In this document: in pieces, positions 34,698-46,660 of the stretch
Layout: every line of letters starts with the position of its first letter
Numbering within the stretch: the stretch's first letter is position 1
Source: Favolaschia claudopus
Taxonomy: Eukaryota; Basidiomycota; Agaricomycetes; Agaricales; Mycenaceae
Assembly (NCBI GenBank): GCA_037176885.1
Contig: JAWWNJ010000010.1
Span: 434,001 to 498,000 of the forward strand
Direction: 5' to 3'
DNA length: 64,000 bases
Notes under the pieces: generated by a model
Told to the model about the DNA's origin: nothing
The model's input: only the letters and a program-made list of their open reading frames with translations
Databases searched by the model: none
Translations under genes and position numbers: made by a program

Positions 34698-37021
34698 ATG
34701 CCAGAGGTGCGAGAATCTGCCTCCTCGGGCAAACAAGCGCAGGAGAGCTTCAAAGCTGCTCAAGAGGCCGGCGAAGATTTCGTTCTTGAAGACATTGCTG
34801 CGGATGCGACGGAAAAAGAGGCTAAAAGAGCAGACGCGCCGGAACGCGCCAAACAAGGGCTTGTGTATTGTCTGGACGCGACATCCAACATTCAACGGGG
34901 GCAAAGCAAACACCAAACCTCTGTCTACCCCCCTTCTCTCCGGCCGACGACGGACAACCCGACTCCAAAGCCCCTGTCGACTTTGGTGCTTCAGAATGTT
35001 ACGTATACACATCGTGCACTCATCCTCCACTTCGGCACCCTTGTTTGCATGGTACGCGATACTCATTCTCACCTTATCTATTGCTGATTGTTCGAAGCTA
35101 CAATATTTAACTCATACTTCTGTGCAATTCTATCCCCGCGACATGTGGGATAACTCCATCGTGAATGTTAGCAAATCGGTGCGTCTTGTCTGGAACTTGA
35201 TTCGTTTAATACGAGGTGGTTACAGGTCCGGAAATTCCGCATTGGGATGGCGTTCATATTTGCATCCCATGTGCTTGCGTTTCCGACGATTGATTTAGTC
35301 TTTCAGGTGCGCTACCTTGTCTCTGATTTTATGTCATTTGCAAAAATTTCTCCCTCAAGCCAAACTGGGCAACGTCTGCATCCGATTTTATTTATCCCCC
35401 AAACATTTTCCCTGCGCCCCCGGACTACTTCGCTGTTGTAGCCGACTGGATCGAGGGAATCTTGCTCAAACCCGACCACAAGCGCGCGTGCGATTCAATT
35501 CGTGCCCTGAATAATATTTTCTATGGCATCGGTGTATATACTGTGATGGAGTTATTTTTCATGGCCGGTGAGTTCAGTGATCTAACTCTTTATTGTTGTG
35601 CCGATGCCGTCGTTTTCTAGGCCTATCCCCGTTTCTGACCTTGTACGAAGTTTTTAGCAACCCGTCAAGAGCAGCTCGATTCCTTATCGCATTTTATTGC
35701 TACGTTGAGCGGACTGAGAATGACGTATGGTACGTTATTCTTTTATTTTGTATTTCTTCGCCTTCGCTGTCCCTGAATTATTTCGTGTTGATCTTACGCA
35801 CACTAGGAGCCTTCTCAAACCTTGTCTCCACGATGGAGTTCTTGCTCCAACGATCGAGCAACGGTTGAGGTACGCAGATTGGCTGTTTGTTTGGGCCAAG
35901 GATCGGACTTCAATGCCGAATCGTGTGGCTCTGCTTGTGGACGAATATCATGTATCATTTTCCCCTCATCCTGAATCTTCCGACTCATGAATACCCCAGG
36001 CTACCATCGATGCAAATGGAGCGCTGGATGAGACGTGGTGTCGTAATTCACCGTCGATTGATCTGTTCGATGTGTTCGAGCCCACATTTTTGGCCGCCGG
36101 CCTGCAAGCCGATGTCAACCTTGGCCATCTTATCTTCAGTAATTCAACCTGGGGATCGCTTGGTGGACAACGGCCACCGCGCGACGATCCCATTACAGCA
36201 ATTTATCGCAAGCATGGTAAGCTATGTTTTTATTTTGTGCCTAGACTTTGATTCGTTCTCCATCAGGATTGCTCGATACTCCCACCAAGCTCAAACCCGA
36301 CTTCTACACGTCCTTATATCTCCCCCACTCGGAGTTCCGAGGCAAGAAATCTGCGCATCGCCCAACTTTCACCCTTCGAGGTCCGAAAGAGATGTGGTCT
36401 GTGACGCGGGATTTTCCAGTTAACTGTCATTGGAGCACCGATCTAAGGTGCGTGGTATTTGTTTAATTTATTCTCGAAAGGATCTGTTTATCATTCTTCT
36501 CTTCTTCTCCCGTTTGACCACCATAGACTTCAACGCACACAGATCACACACCCTCGCCTACTCGATGGCTCGGAGCGCGAAAGCCTCCTAATCAAAAACA
36601 TCATTACCACCTCTCTCGGCGTTTCAATCGGGCCGTTGGAGTACTGCGGTATCGGACACACTGTATATATTGGAGGAGTCCCTCAGTAAGTCGATCGTTT
36701 ATTTGGTGTTCACTGACTCATGATGCCCGGAATAGCATTGCTGCCTGCAAAGGTGATCCGACCATTCCCAGATACCACGAAGAGCGGGTTCTTCGGGGCT
36801 TAAATCGAGTTTCAGCACATCTCGATTCCTCTGGCAAGCGCAAGCGGGGACGCAGCAACAAAGAAAATACCTCGCTCACCAAGAAACTTACAACTCTCGA
36901 TGCAGGTTATGACAGGTTTCAGTCTACGATGACTCCGAACGAAAAGGAATGCCCTCCACCTGCTTCTAAACGTCGTAGACTCAGTGCTGATCAGAAGCTG
37001 GCACTGCTGGGGCATTCTTGA
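34698..37021 (+). CDS. Unrecognised 606-aa protein, paralogue B of a divergent pair
   Basis: Ten exons (34698-35051, 35098-35178, 35226-35306, 35360-35567, 35621-35729, 35807-35951, 36000-36216, 36267-36447, 36527-36685, 36736-37021) join in phase to 606 aa. The N-terminal 60 residues are charged and helical. The centre holds IFYGIGVYTVMELFFMAG, LAPTIEQRLRYADWLFVW, SIDLFDVFEPTFLAAGL and LGVSIGPLEYCGIGHTVYIG. The last 80 residues are basic with KRKRGRSKNKEN and SKRRR, likely nuclear-localisation signals. It is transcribed away from its paralogue across a 730-base shared upstream region, so the two may be co-regulated. A nuclear protein that works as a complex with its paralogue is a reasonable guess, because transposons rarely keep two intact copies of one gene without need. 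The family was not recognised. Confidence 0.7.
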
Positions 37022-38295
37022 GTTCGGGTTCGACTGCATGTTAGTTTTATCGTGTAAATACTTTTTCTGAATCTTTTGTACCCTGATTGATTCGCAATAC
37101 CTAGACGACTCGAATTAATACTCATAGTGTTCATATTGCATCTGACCCCTTGAGCTTCTGTACCAAAGAAAAGGCCATGGCCAATGTGCTGATTCGGGAA
37201 TGGGCGGGGAGTCGTCACGCAATGTCACACTGACTCACACCGTCATTGAACCGGCGTCACGGGTCGCTGCAAAAAGGATTTCGAACAGTTTCGATTATTA
37301 TATTATATACGTTCAAAACTTCTTGTTCATTCAACATTGCCTTAGGTACATACAGCTGCCTAGCATATTTTGGGTGAATATTCTCTCCGCCGCTCTTGAG
37401 TCGGACTCTGCCGAACTTGAAGTTGATCCGACATTACGGGATCCTCTCGCTTCTTCTTCACGACGTTCATCAAGGGGGAACAAAGATAAGAAAAATGCAC
37501 ATCCTGTACAAAAGTTTTTTTTCAGGCCTCGGCTGACCCCCCCCTCTATCCCTCCTCCTATATCGGGAAGGAGATTCCCACGATTTAGGCGGCCCGCTGG
37601 CACCGGTTACCGTAACTGTACGGAATATTTATTATTTGCTGATCTGCATGCGATTCTGTTTTCTCGCCTGTTTCTCAGCCCACCTGGGCCACCCCAGCCC
37701 CCAAACATCCCTCCCGAGTTGCTCCCAAGTGTTGTCCTCAACTCATCCTCGGAGAATTATGACAGTTGTACTACCTTGTCCATTTTTTATCTATCTGTAG
37801 AGGTGCGATGTTTTTCTTCGATCAGAACAATGACCGGCCAGCTTCCCGCCGAGTCGGCACAACAGTGCTTGGGACAGATTCCCAAACGACAGGCGGGAGA
37901 CGGAGGGAGAGATCAAATTTTGATTGAATGATTTCACGCAGGGGTGGCTGCCGGATAGCCGAGGCCATGCCAGAACAGCTGAAACTATCGGCATAAGCCC
38001 AGGAGACTGACCCCAGATCACCTCGGACCCGCCCAAGCCGAGAAAACTTTTGACATACAAAAGTTTTTTGAAACTTTTTTCTCCAAGCCTCGGGGACCCC
38101 CCCCCTCCCCAACCTGATGTCATCAATCCTTATCTTTGACCCCCCTTGACGTTCATCTTGGTCTTAACTGGACTTTAACTCAGCTCCTAGCATAGTGAAC
38201 AGCCTTCCCACCCTCCTCTATAAAATCTTCACTATTCTGTTCACGCACTTTGCTTTTACACCCCGTCGGAGTCAAAAATCTGCGTTACATTTCAA
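37022..38295. other. Spacer inside the 16-kb element with a repeated C-run signature
   Basis: No supportable gene. A 243-residue frame at 37200-37931 is low-complexity and unsupported. The sequence ACAAAAGTTTTTT followed by CCTCGG and a CCCCCCC run occurs near 37,510 and again near 38,055. This marks a small duplicated block or a nested fragment of another element. Confidence 0.45.
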
Positions 38296-40954
38296 TCAAG
38301 ATATCGACATAGCCTTCGCAAGAACCCTCTCCTGCTCTTCCCTCTCCCGCTGAATCCGCTCCACCAAACTGGCATCTGGCTCGAGCAAGTCGCTGTATCC
38401 AATGTCTGCTATCAACTTCTCTGCCAACTCTGCACGTTTCCGGTACATCACAGCTTTCTGTCGGGCGTACGCTGAGTAGCCCACTCGACTTTCGCTTGGC
38501 TGTGCAGCTAGAGTGGTCCAGGTCTGATCCATTCTCTTGAAACTGCGACGTGTCCTTAAGAGCTCGGCTAGCTTTTGCTCATACTGCTCCTGCCAGCGCT
38601 GCATCTCGGCCTCCGCTCTAAACCACTGAACGCGATCACCTTGTGTATTCTTGTAAGCCAATTTCGACCTTCATCGATTTCGCAAGATCACTTACCTTCA
38701 CTTGACCATTCTTCCATCTCAGACGCTGTCAATTTTGTGAGTTTCCCGAGCTGCCACAACCATCCATCCGGTCGATTTTCGGCGCTGGTCATCTGCTTGG
38801 GCTGCCCTCCTTCCGACTGCTTGTGAGGGCCTGTTAAATTGAGAGTCAAGAAATCTGTTTGGTTGTGAGTCAGCTTCGGCGTACCGGCTTTCCGCTTTTG
38901 AATTTGTGTGCTGCTGCTGATTGATGTTTTTAAGTGATTCACTTTCGCGGTGCAAAGGTCAGTCAAATTGCGCGTAATATTTTTTGGCCGTACCTGGGTT
39001 GTTTGCAGATATGATTGTTGTCGATACAGCTTCTGCTTCCTCAACAGGGATCGCGGCGGGGTGTCGCCACAGTGCACCATCCGTACGGTGAGAGTCTCCT
39101 ACACGTCGTTTATCCAGAACTGGCTTCATGTATAAATCAGATTCCGTGAGGAGGGGGAATTTCGTCGGTCCATTCAGTGCGATAAGTGCTTGCCGCGCTA
39201 TTTCATATAAATCCATGTGCTGATCTCGCAGTTTGGTAGCCTCCAGGATGTTGTCGACGGCCCTTGTGTTCTGTTTTTGTTGGCGATCGTTTTTGATTTT
39301 GCGGCCCCGCAAAGCCGATATCGTCTTCACGATATTCTGGATTGCCCGCAAAGCGTCGAATGCCTGAGCTTCCCTCCACCGTATTTCCTCGGCCGCTAAA
39401 TTCGCAATGTCCAATTCCAGCCGCTCGTTGTCAGATGAAAAGTCGGAGGGTAGAAGCAGTTTTTCGTCGTGAATGGCTGGAGCTGACAACGTTTGCTCAG
39501 CGATCCTGTCACCGACCCGGGGCATCAGCTCCTTTTGAACTTTGCGCCAGGCTTCCATTCGCATTCTCAGTTTCGAGGTGCGCACTGTGATTTCTTTGCG
39601 TCGAGCTTGCAGATCATGTTCATTTGTGTCCGATATCAAGTCTCGGACCTTCCGCCTAAAATCTGTGAGTAAAAATACCGTATAATCCTTGGAGAAAACT
39701 CACTGCAGGTCTTGTATCTTCAGACTTTCGTCCATGAACTGAGCTACTCTGTTCTTAGGAACCATTGTCTGCGAAAATGTACCAGTATCATTCAGCATTT
39801 TTTGGAAAATTGCAGACTGCGATGGAACTGTTCATGGGAATGAGTAATGATCTTGCATGCGAAACAAAGGTTACCTTTAGTTTCCCTGTGCTTATAAACA
39901 CTAACGGCTTCTTTCCCGATTTTAGACACCACTCTAGGCATCGCTCTCCATTTCTCGACACGGTCTTTGAAGGACAAGCTCAGACCGATAAAATGATTGC
40001 GCTTGGCTATGTATTTTTTCTTTGCGTCTAAAATTTCAGCTGCTAGATCAGACGCTGCAACGAAGCTGGAATCAGCCAGAAGTAAGACAGAAGGAGGGAT
40101 TTAAACCTAGCTGAGCTGTTTTCTTATAGTTCCAGTCACCGTGGTGCACGATCATCGTATCTTGACGATGGCCGTTGTTCATTTGACGAACATGAGGCCC
40201 CAGCTGGTTCAGTCCAGGCCAGTATTGCTCCGCTGTTTCACCATGAAAATGACCGACACACTCCATGTAGGCGGTTCCAAAGAGATATGTGCATGAATCT
40301 TGATGTCCTTGAACATGCAGGGCAGGGATTCCCCATCGCATTCTCTGCAGGCGAGGTACAAGATGCGGGAAATGGGTTTTAAAGCGCTCTTCCAGATTGA
40401 CAAAATATTCGCAGGCAATATCATAGGTGGTCACCTCGTCGATGTCCTCTGTTTCGATCCGAAGAGTAAAGTCGAATTCTTCTGCGCCGGGTCCATGTTG
40501 CTCCAATTCCATTGCGAGAGTTTTGTCGGCATTAGCAAACCTGTCCGTCGCGCTATGTGAGCCTCTCTGATTTCTCTGAACATGGACTTACTTTTCGCCA
40601 TAATGCAGATCAACGCAAGAAAGGACGAAAACGTGACTGCATTGGCAGTTGACGGTCCCGGTGACTGCCATGTTTTTGAACTTCCTCTTGTCCTGTTTAT
40701 TGACGGCCTTTAAATAGCTGCACGTTGATTTCTTGCAAATCAAGATCAGTTTCTGGCTCGGTCAAAACAAGAAAAAGGATTACCTCAGTGGAGTTCGGAA
40801 TTTTTGCCAGGTATTCTTTATATTCGGATTCCAGCGGGAAATAGCCTTTGCCGCCACAAAGAACCCGAACACAAACACAAAAATTTAAACCGGAGGGGCT
40901 GATTGGCGGTTTCTGGGCACCGAATTTGAAATGAGAGCACATGGAGACCCTCAT
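38296..40954 (-). pseudogene. KDZ-type transposase, 5'-truncated
   Basis: Minus-strand, multi-exon. From the 5' side: CGGKGYFPLESEYKEYLAK; then, after an intron, QDKRKFKNMAVTGTVNCQCSH and VDLHYGEK; then TTYDIACEYFVNLEERF; GIPALHVQGHQDSCTYLFG; HFHGETAEQYWPGLN; NNGHRQDTMIVHHGDWNYKK; a long helical region with ESDLYMKP and GDSHRTDGALWRHP; and a coiled-coil end with QKAVMYRKRAELAEK. The order and spacing match the KDZ transposase core and its C-terminal helices. What is missing is everything before CGGKGYFP: the cysteine cluster and the first catalytic Asp segment (normally several hundred residues). The adjacent sequence is the promoter of the divergent HMG-like gene, so the 5' half is deleted rather than hidden in introns. 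It is probably not an active enzyme. The splice model is approximate. Confidence 0.75.
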
Positions 40955-41052
40955 GTTTGTGTTTCATGAACCCCGAAATTTTAACCGATCCATACCAAAG
41001 AAAATTTCAGGCTGGACTTTTCTCCGTGCACCACCACTCCTTGACCCAAACC

Positions 41053-42930
41053 ATGCGCAAAGGACAATTTACCGCAGCGCAAGACGCGCATCTGAAGAGC
41101 TATCTTGAAGAAATGAACAAGGAACTAGCGGCAGGGACTCGTGGCGTAGCCCTCACTCACTGGAAACAATCGACAGCAGCTCGAGCGTTGGAGGCTCCGG
41201 AATTACACGACCTGGACTTCTCTACCCATCCTAAAGCTACCTGGTTCAAGGTATCATCACTCGGTTCTTGTTTCCGATTTTTCTTTTGTTGAATTGTTCT
41301 TCTACAGCTTATTGTTCGGAGGTTCACCAACTACTACAACAATGTCTGGAAGAAGTCGCATCCCGAAGAGCCATCTGCCGCTTCGTTGATCAAAAACAAC
41401 CCTTTACTAAAGTTTGCGACAATTCTCAGCGGACGACAGACCTTCGCCCGCGACCAACATGACACCATTCTCAGTCTATCGGCCCAGCGTGTTGTGGATA
41501 CTTCAATCAATGAAGCCGCTGCTTACCAGATTGTTCTGAAGGAGATGTGGGATGCCTTGTCACCGGAAGAAAAATGCGAGTGGGATAGCCAGGCCGAGGA
41601 CGAAGCCTCTGATATTCAACTGTGAGTACACTCACACTCATGCAACTGCTAAGTAGCCTATCACTCGTAACAGCAACCAGAAAGATTTCGTCGCAAACCT
41701 TCACCTCGCACTGCACAGCCTGTGCAAAGGCGGCCTACTTGGGGACGCAGAAATGGTCTTGTTCTACGGTTTTCGAGACGCCAATAACGGGGACCTCGTT
41801 GCTGGGACGATTCACGGACATTCGAAACACAACAAGGATAATTTCGGTGGGAACGACCTGGAGAAGGACTTCGGCATCCCTTGGACAAAGTTTGCTGACA
41901 GCGTCATTCCTCGTAAGTGGTAAATTTCGCTCATCTCGTTCATTACTCAGACCTATGGGCAGACACCACCCTTCTGAATCCTGCCTTGGCTGCGGTAACA
42001 AATGACGGGGCCGTGCTCTTCCCAACCATCGATCTCGAACATATGCCTGTTGTTGACATCCGAATGGTTCTCGTTGATTACCTGCAAAAATGCTGGAGTG
42101 AGTGGTTTGTTTAATGCTTACATTGCTCTCATTTTCCCTCAGTTCACAGAATGTCAGGTCATCTCGGAGAACTTCCTATCCCCTGGGCGGATATTGAAGC
42201 GAATCCGTCCGAGTTCTATGATGGGAAGGTGCTTGACTTGCCGCTTCCCCTCAAGGACCCGCTAGGAATGGATACTGTTGAAACATTGACGTTTGCCAGA
42301 TTCCTGAGCGTGAATCGGCTGTCTCGGCCATTTTACTTCAAGGACACTGAGCCTGAGGCGACTGAGGGAGAAATCCCGAAATCTCCGATTCCTCCGAAAT
42401 CTCCGATTCAGATTCTTCCGAAATCCCCAACACCCGTCGCTTCGACGCCACCACCTTCGCCTCCGCCTTCGCCACCGATTCCTCCGAAATCTCCAACCCC
42501 TGTCACTTCGACCCCAGCCCCTTCGCCTCCACCTTCTCCGCCCACTCCTTTGCCCCCGGCGAGAGACAAAAAGCGTAAAAGGTGAGATCGTCTAACATCT
42601 ATTTACTTTTGGGCGGAAAATTCACTTTACACTATGCTCTACTAGCAAATCCAAGGCGGTTCGAGAATCTAAACGGTACGTTTTATATTACAGGGCACAT
42701 TGTTCGCGGCTAATCCTGTCCTATAGGCTCAAAGAGACGGAGGAGCCTTCTGAGTCGCGTAGATCTACACGTTCCAGGGCCCCAAAGATCATCACCCAGG
42801 CTCCCAAATCAAATGAAGCCACCAAGGTGAAAGGTTGGAAGTGAGTGTCCCAGATTCCGTAGCATTGCCAGCTTATCTATCCCTCGGTAGAGGATATGTG
42901 TTGGTCAGCGAAGACGAGTTTGAAGAATGA
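41053..42930 (+). CDS. HMG-box-like, Pro-rich nuclear protein
   Basis: Eight exons (41053-41250, 41308-41621, 41674-41912, 41951-42097, 42143-42581, 42646-42675, 42727-42840, 42891-42930) give 506 aa with all phases consistent. The N-terminal 75 residues are helical, with WK, TWFKLIVRRFTNYYNN and KKSHPEEPS. Around residues 150-165, EMWDALSPEEKCEWDSQAED resembles helix 2-3 of an HMG box. The centre has conserved-looking IDLEHMPVVDIRMVLVDYLQ and ELPIPWADIEANPSEFYDGK. Residues about 360-430 are tandem PPKSP and PPPSPP repeats, followed by a basic KKRKRSK stretch and a SRRSTRSRAP tail. It is likely nuclear and DNA- or chromatin-associated. Its start faces the truncated transposase across about 100 bases. 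Proteins of this general type accompany KDZ elements in mushrooms; the exact role is not known. Confidence 0.65.
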
Positions 42931-43218
42931 TTAAACACAGACAGTGATTATTCTCATCTGATTCCCCGTAGTCCATGGTTTGAAGGTGGCGAGGCAGTGT
43001 TTCATCAGTGTTTTATTTCACTTTGTTTAAACTGTTTGGATATTTTCTTGGAACACTGATTAATCATTGGCGGTTTAAACCTTCGTTGCTGTTTAGACAC
43101 CCGTTTAAATCATCTCAGCCTGCCTGAAAGCACCAAGTGAATAGTAAATCAAAAAATCAATAATCAGGTTGAAACCCTTGTGTCTCGTGGAAGGTACCGC
43201 ACTCATACAGCGGGTGGA

Positions 43219-43283
43219 ATTAATGAAAGCATTGATTAATCGGTGATTCACGATGAGACGCCTCAAGTTTAATCAAACTTAGT
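43219..43283 (-). repeat. Right terminal inverted repeat of the 16-kb element
   Basis: Reverse complement begins ACTAAGTTTGATTAAAC and ends AATGCTTTCATTAAT, pairing with 27259-27323. Subterminal GGTTTAAACC and GTTTAAAC palindromes lie near 43,025-43,105. Confidence 0.85.
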
Positions 43284-43550
43284 ATGGTTACTGCAATGGA
43301 AGCGTTCCTTCCATGTTCTGATTGTCATGGTGACTGGAGAAACCCGCGAGTTATTTAGAGACCCTTTCGCATTGGAGTTTATGTTGCAAGCGAACCCGGG
43401 TACTACGGTTCTAAGGAAATCATTGTGGTTAGGCATCATGAAGAAGAGCATAGAATTGATTCAACGAATAGACCACGGCCAAGCAATTGAGTGAAACTTC
43501 ATGTCGAATTTCAGAACACTTACACCAGGTATCTACAGCACACAACCCAA

Positions 43551-46234
43551 TTATAGCGTCGACGGCACGCGTTCCGGCAACTCGCTCGCAACCATCTGGA
43601 GAAGGTGTAGCGCATCGGGCGATCGGGGTTCGATATTGCATTTGAAGGGTTTAGGATGGCTGGAAACATATCCGCATCAAGGCCGTTTTTCTGGGCGGTA
43701 AATGAGAAAACATACCAAACGGCGCCCGAAATAAATTCATCCCTCGCCTCATCGGCTTTCCCAACGTCGCCTTTGAGAGGAGAGAAGCGAAACACTGCCA
43801 AGAGGGTAGCCATCACAATGAAGAGTGTGGATTCAGCGACTTCGATGCCCGGACAGCGCCGTCGCCCAAAGCCGAAGGTAAAAGTGGTCGGGTCGAGTTC
43901 GGGTGTGGCGCCGAGAAAGCGCTCAGGGTCGAATGACATGGGATCATGCTGTCTCGGTAACCCAGACGTTCTGAGAGCACAGCGGACCTGCGGTCCGCAA
44001 TTGATCCGTACCACGCGAGTTCGGGTAAATTTGATGTGCGGAAGTGCTCTCAGAACGTCTGGGGCATTTGGTACCGTAACACCGCACATGCTGTCACATC
44101 ACGCTGTGCCTCCCCGTCCATTAACTGTGCCCTTAATGGTTTCCTGCACCCTTATAAAGCTGACAGAATGTGTTGTGTATACCTACATATGATCCTCAGC
44201 GACTTACAGCTTTTTCTGAGCAGTCCTTGCAACCCATCACATATCATTCAGCCAAATTGCACAGAAAAGTGCCGGTTTTGAGTGGTCCAGAACAACACAT
44301 AATGCACCAAAATGAATAAAATAAATTGTGAATATCAAAGAATGGATGCCCTTCTGTGTTCTCAAAAAAATTTGGACCCAAAATCGGCGGGGAAGAGGTA
44401 GAAAAATGGGTGTGACAGCATGTGCGTGTTGTGGCACCAAATGCCCCAGACGTTCTGAGAGCACTTCCGCACATCAAATTTACCCGAACTCGCGTGGTAC
44501 GGATCAATTGCGGACCGCAGGTCCGCTGTGCTCTCAGAACGTCTGGGTTACCGAGACAGGGGATCATGGTAGTGGGTTGGATCGTGCGCAATTGCCCTGA
44601 GAAGTGGTGGCGGCGTTCGAATAAGATTGATCAAGAGTTAAGTGAAGGCGCACCACAAATTATTGATAATGATAGTGCCCTTTCGAATGTAGAATCCATT
44701 GAATATGTCATCCTCAGTCGCAGCGTGAGGCACTCCTGTAGAGCCAGAGAAAGAGCGATTAACCCGGGTGCCCGTTTACGATCGCGATGAGAACCAACGC
44801 CACAAAGAATATAACGAACCTCCCGGTACGGTTGTCCGCCACCTGTAGATTTCCTTCTGAAGGGCAGCCATGTAGGGAAGGTGCTCTTGGTCGCGGATAG
44901 TGGGGAGTCGGCTCGTTCCGATGACCTTTTCGAGTTCTTGCTGCGCCTTAAGTTGAACGTCGGGGAACAAGACCATAGCGAGAATGAAAACGGTAGAGGC
45001 TCCCGTTAGCTACGGAGATATAGCGTCAAGTACAGAAGCATTCGAAGGCACAAAGCAAACCGTATCCAAACCGCCACCGTACAGCGCAGCCGCGATAAAT
45101 TTTAAGGCGTATTTCTCTTCCGCGGTCATGTCACCGCTGCGTAGCGCATTTGACGTGAATGAGGGAAGAGCAGTGTTATTGTTCTACAGCAAAAGTTGAT
45201 CGACGGTATTCGACAAGTATTGGACTTTCGTACCATTTCTTTCAAGACGAAGTTGTACGGGAGATCCGTTTGATCGACATTCGTTTTTAGATATTTAGCC
45301 CCAGTTCGCTTGAATCCTGCGCCGGGCATCCAGGACGGAACATATTTTACTCGATCAAGGTCAGTACATATTCGAAAGTCGGTATAGCTTGAAGGAACAT
45401 ACACCAAGGTATGATGTCGACCAGCCATGCGCCGGGTTTCGTGGCTTGGTAGAAGTCTTGAGACGCTATCTCAACTAAGTTGACGATAGGGTCGTTTCCG
45501 TCAATATGGGTTGAATAGCCGTGAGACATTCGCAGAAGGATAGCGCCGATTGAGATGTACAATTCGATGGGTATTGAGAGAGAATGACATTAAACTCGCG
45601 GAATGATAGCCTACATGCGCAAGTTTTTCACAAAGTCCGATTCAACGCGAAGCCGAGTGATGAGATACTTCATCTCAGTTTCTTGAACATGATGATAGGC
45701 GGATGCCGCGACTTTGGTACCGAGGTGGTGGTGTGCAAGCTTGCGCATGGTGCGAAAGTGTTTACCGTACGTGCAGAGAAGAAGTTGTTGGTCCCATCCG
45801 ACGCTAGACTCGCCAAGGGTTAGCTATTATAGATTCATGCTTAGCGCATAGGAATTAACGACGTACATTCCTCCAGCAAAAGGCATGATTGGCCGCCCCG
45901 AATAGACCGAGGATCGTTTATCCAACATCTCATTGCACGCCTCCAGAGTGTTGAGAATCACAATATCCTTTCCGAGCACGGTCGTGCCGCTTACGGGACC
46001 TATGGAAAAGTAAACAAAGCTGAGGAATAGATGATTGACTGAGGATGTACCGTAGATATCTTTGAACCTCTCCCAGTGAAGCCATTCGAATTCGGTCGGC
46101 ATATCGAGCAAGTTGCCGATTATTGGCCATCCTCGAGGTCCGGGTGGTTCAAGATAGCGAGCGGATAAAAACCAGTACGAAAATCCCAGACTCAGAGCAG
46201 CACCGGAGACCAGGAGAGTAATGCGAGAGTCCAT
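43551..46234 (-). pseudogene. Second cytochrome P450, split by a MULE-like element
   Basis: Minus-strand, many exons. The start at 46234 gives a hydrophobic anchor and the hinge EPPGPRGWPIIGNL. Then come SSVYSGRPIMPFAGG, a WDQQLLLCTYGKHFRTMRK helix-C region, the I-helix segment AAALYGGGLDT and the K-helix region HLPYMAALQKEIYRWRTTVP. GVPHA and AIAHDP follow, then the PERF motif and the haem loop FGFGRRRCPGIEVAEST. The gene ends with HPKPFKCNIEPRSP and a stop at 43551-43553. Family resemblance is to the basidiomycete enzymes annotated as O-methylsterigmatocystin oxidoreductase-like; the substrate is unknown. The only break is the 611-base insert at 43949-44559 with a 9-base target duplication. 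Removing both insert and duplicate gives AIAHDPTHYHDPMSFDPERF, a normal P450 sequence, so the insertion looks recent. Confidence 0.85.
43949..44559. mobile_element. 611-base MULE-like MITE with about 150-base TIRs
   Basis: The ends begin CTGTCTCGGTAACCCAGACG and are inverted copies over roughly 150 bases, nearly identical. The 9-base GGGATCATG flanks both sides (43940-43948 and 44560-44568). Long TIRs plus 9-base duplications are typical of Mutator-like elements. Each TIR also contains its own internal palindrome (CCCAGACGTTCTGAGAGCAC and its complement about 85 bases further), so each arm can form a separate stem. There is no transposase inside. Confidence 0.88.
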
Positions 46235-46660
46235 CGTAGCAGAGCCCAGAGATTCCCCACCGTAACAACTCAGAGTATCAAACCGGTAACTTGAATTGGG
46301 AAAAAGGGCAACTCGTTATTTGCGGTACGGCCGTTTGCGCCGACCTGTGCGGCGAGATGGCACTGATATGCTATCGAAACGAGGTAGATCTTTATTCGTT
46401 GTGTTGATTCCAGGCACGGCGGGTTGCAGACTTCGAAAACCCAATGAATGAGATGGAGAACATAGTGGGAAGTGACAAGGGGCGCCATCAACTTTTGATC
46501 GCTGCGCTGATTTCTTTCGGAGTTGAGCGCGGACCTCTGACACCCCCTCCCGCAGAGCTGTAGAGTCTCAAGAAAACATGCGGATAACCCGAGAAGAAGA
46601 AAATGGGCACTGGGATTGTATTGCTTTGAGGGAAGAAAATAAAATTATATACATCCACAG

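Larger units (their letters stand above)
27259..43283. mobile_element. 16-kb multigene TIR element (KDZ-associated)
   Basis: The element is bounded by 65-base inverted repeats beginning ACTAAGTTTGATTAAAC (about 56 of 65 bases match). The dinucleotide AT flanks both ends and may be the target duplication. Just inside each end are several GTTTAAAC/GGTTTAAACC palindromes. The interior carries six genes: DDE integrase-like, Cys-rich/low-complexity, two divergent paralogues, a truncated KDZ transposase and an HMG-like protein. No typical host gene was seen inside. KDZ (Kyakuja-Dileera-Zisupton) transposons are known as a mushroom-specific expansion. The 16-kb size and the presence of two different transposase-like genes are unusual. 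Which protein moves it is unknown. Confidence 0.8.

Noticed and set aside
37200..37931. 243-residue open frame inside the 16-kb element
   Set aside because: Contains homopolymer tracts and no recognisable fold; it overlaps the duplicated C-run signature.
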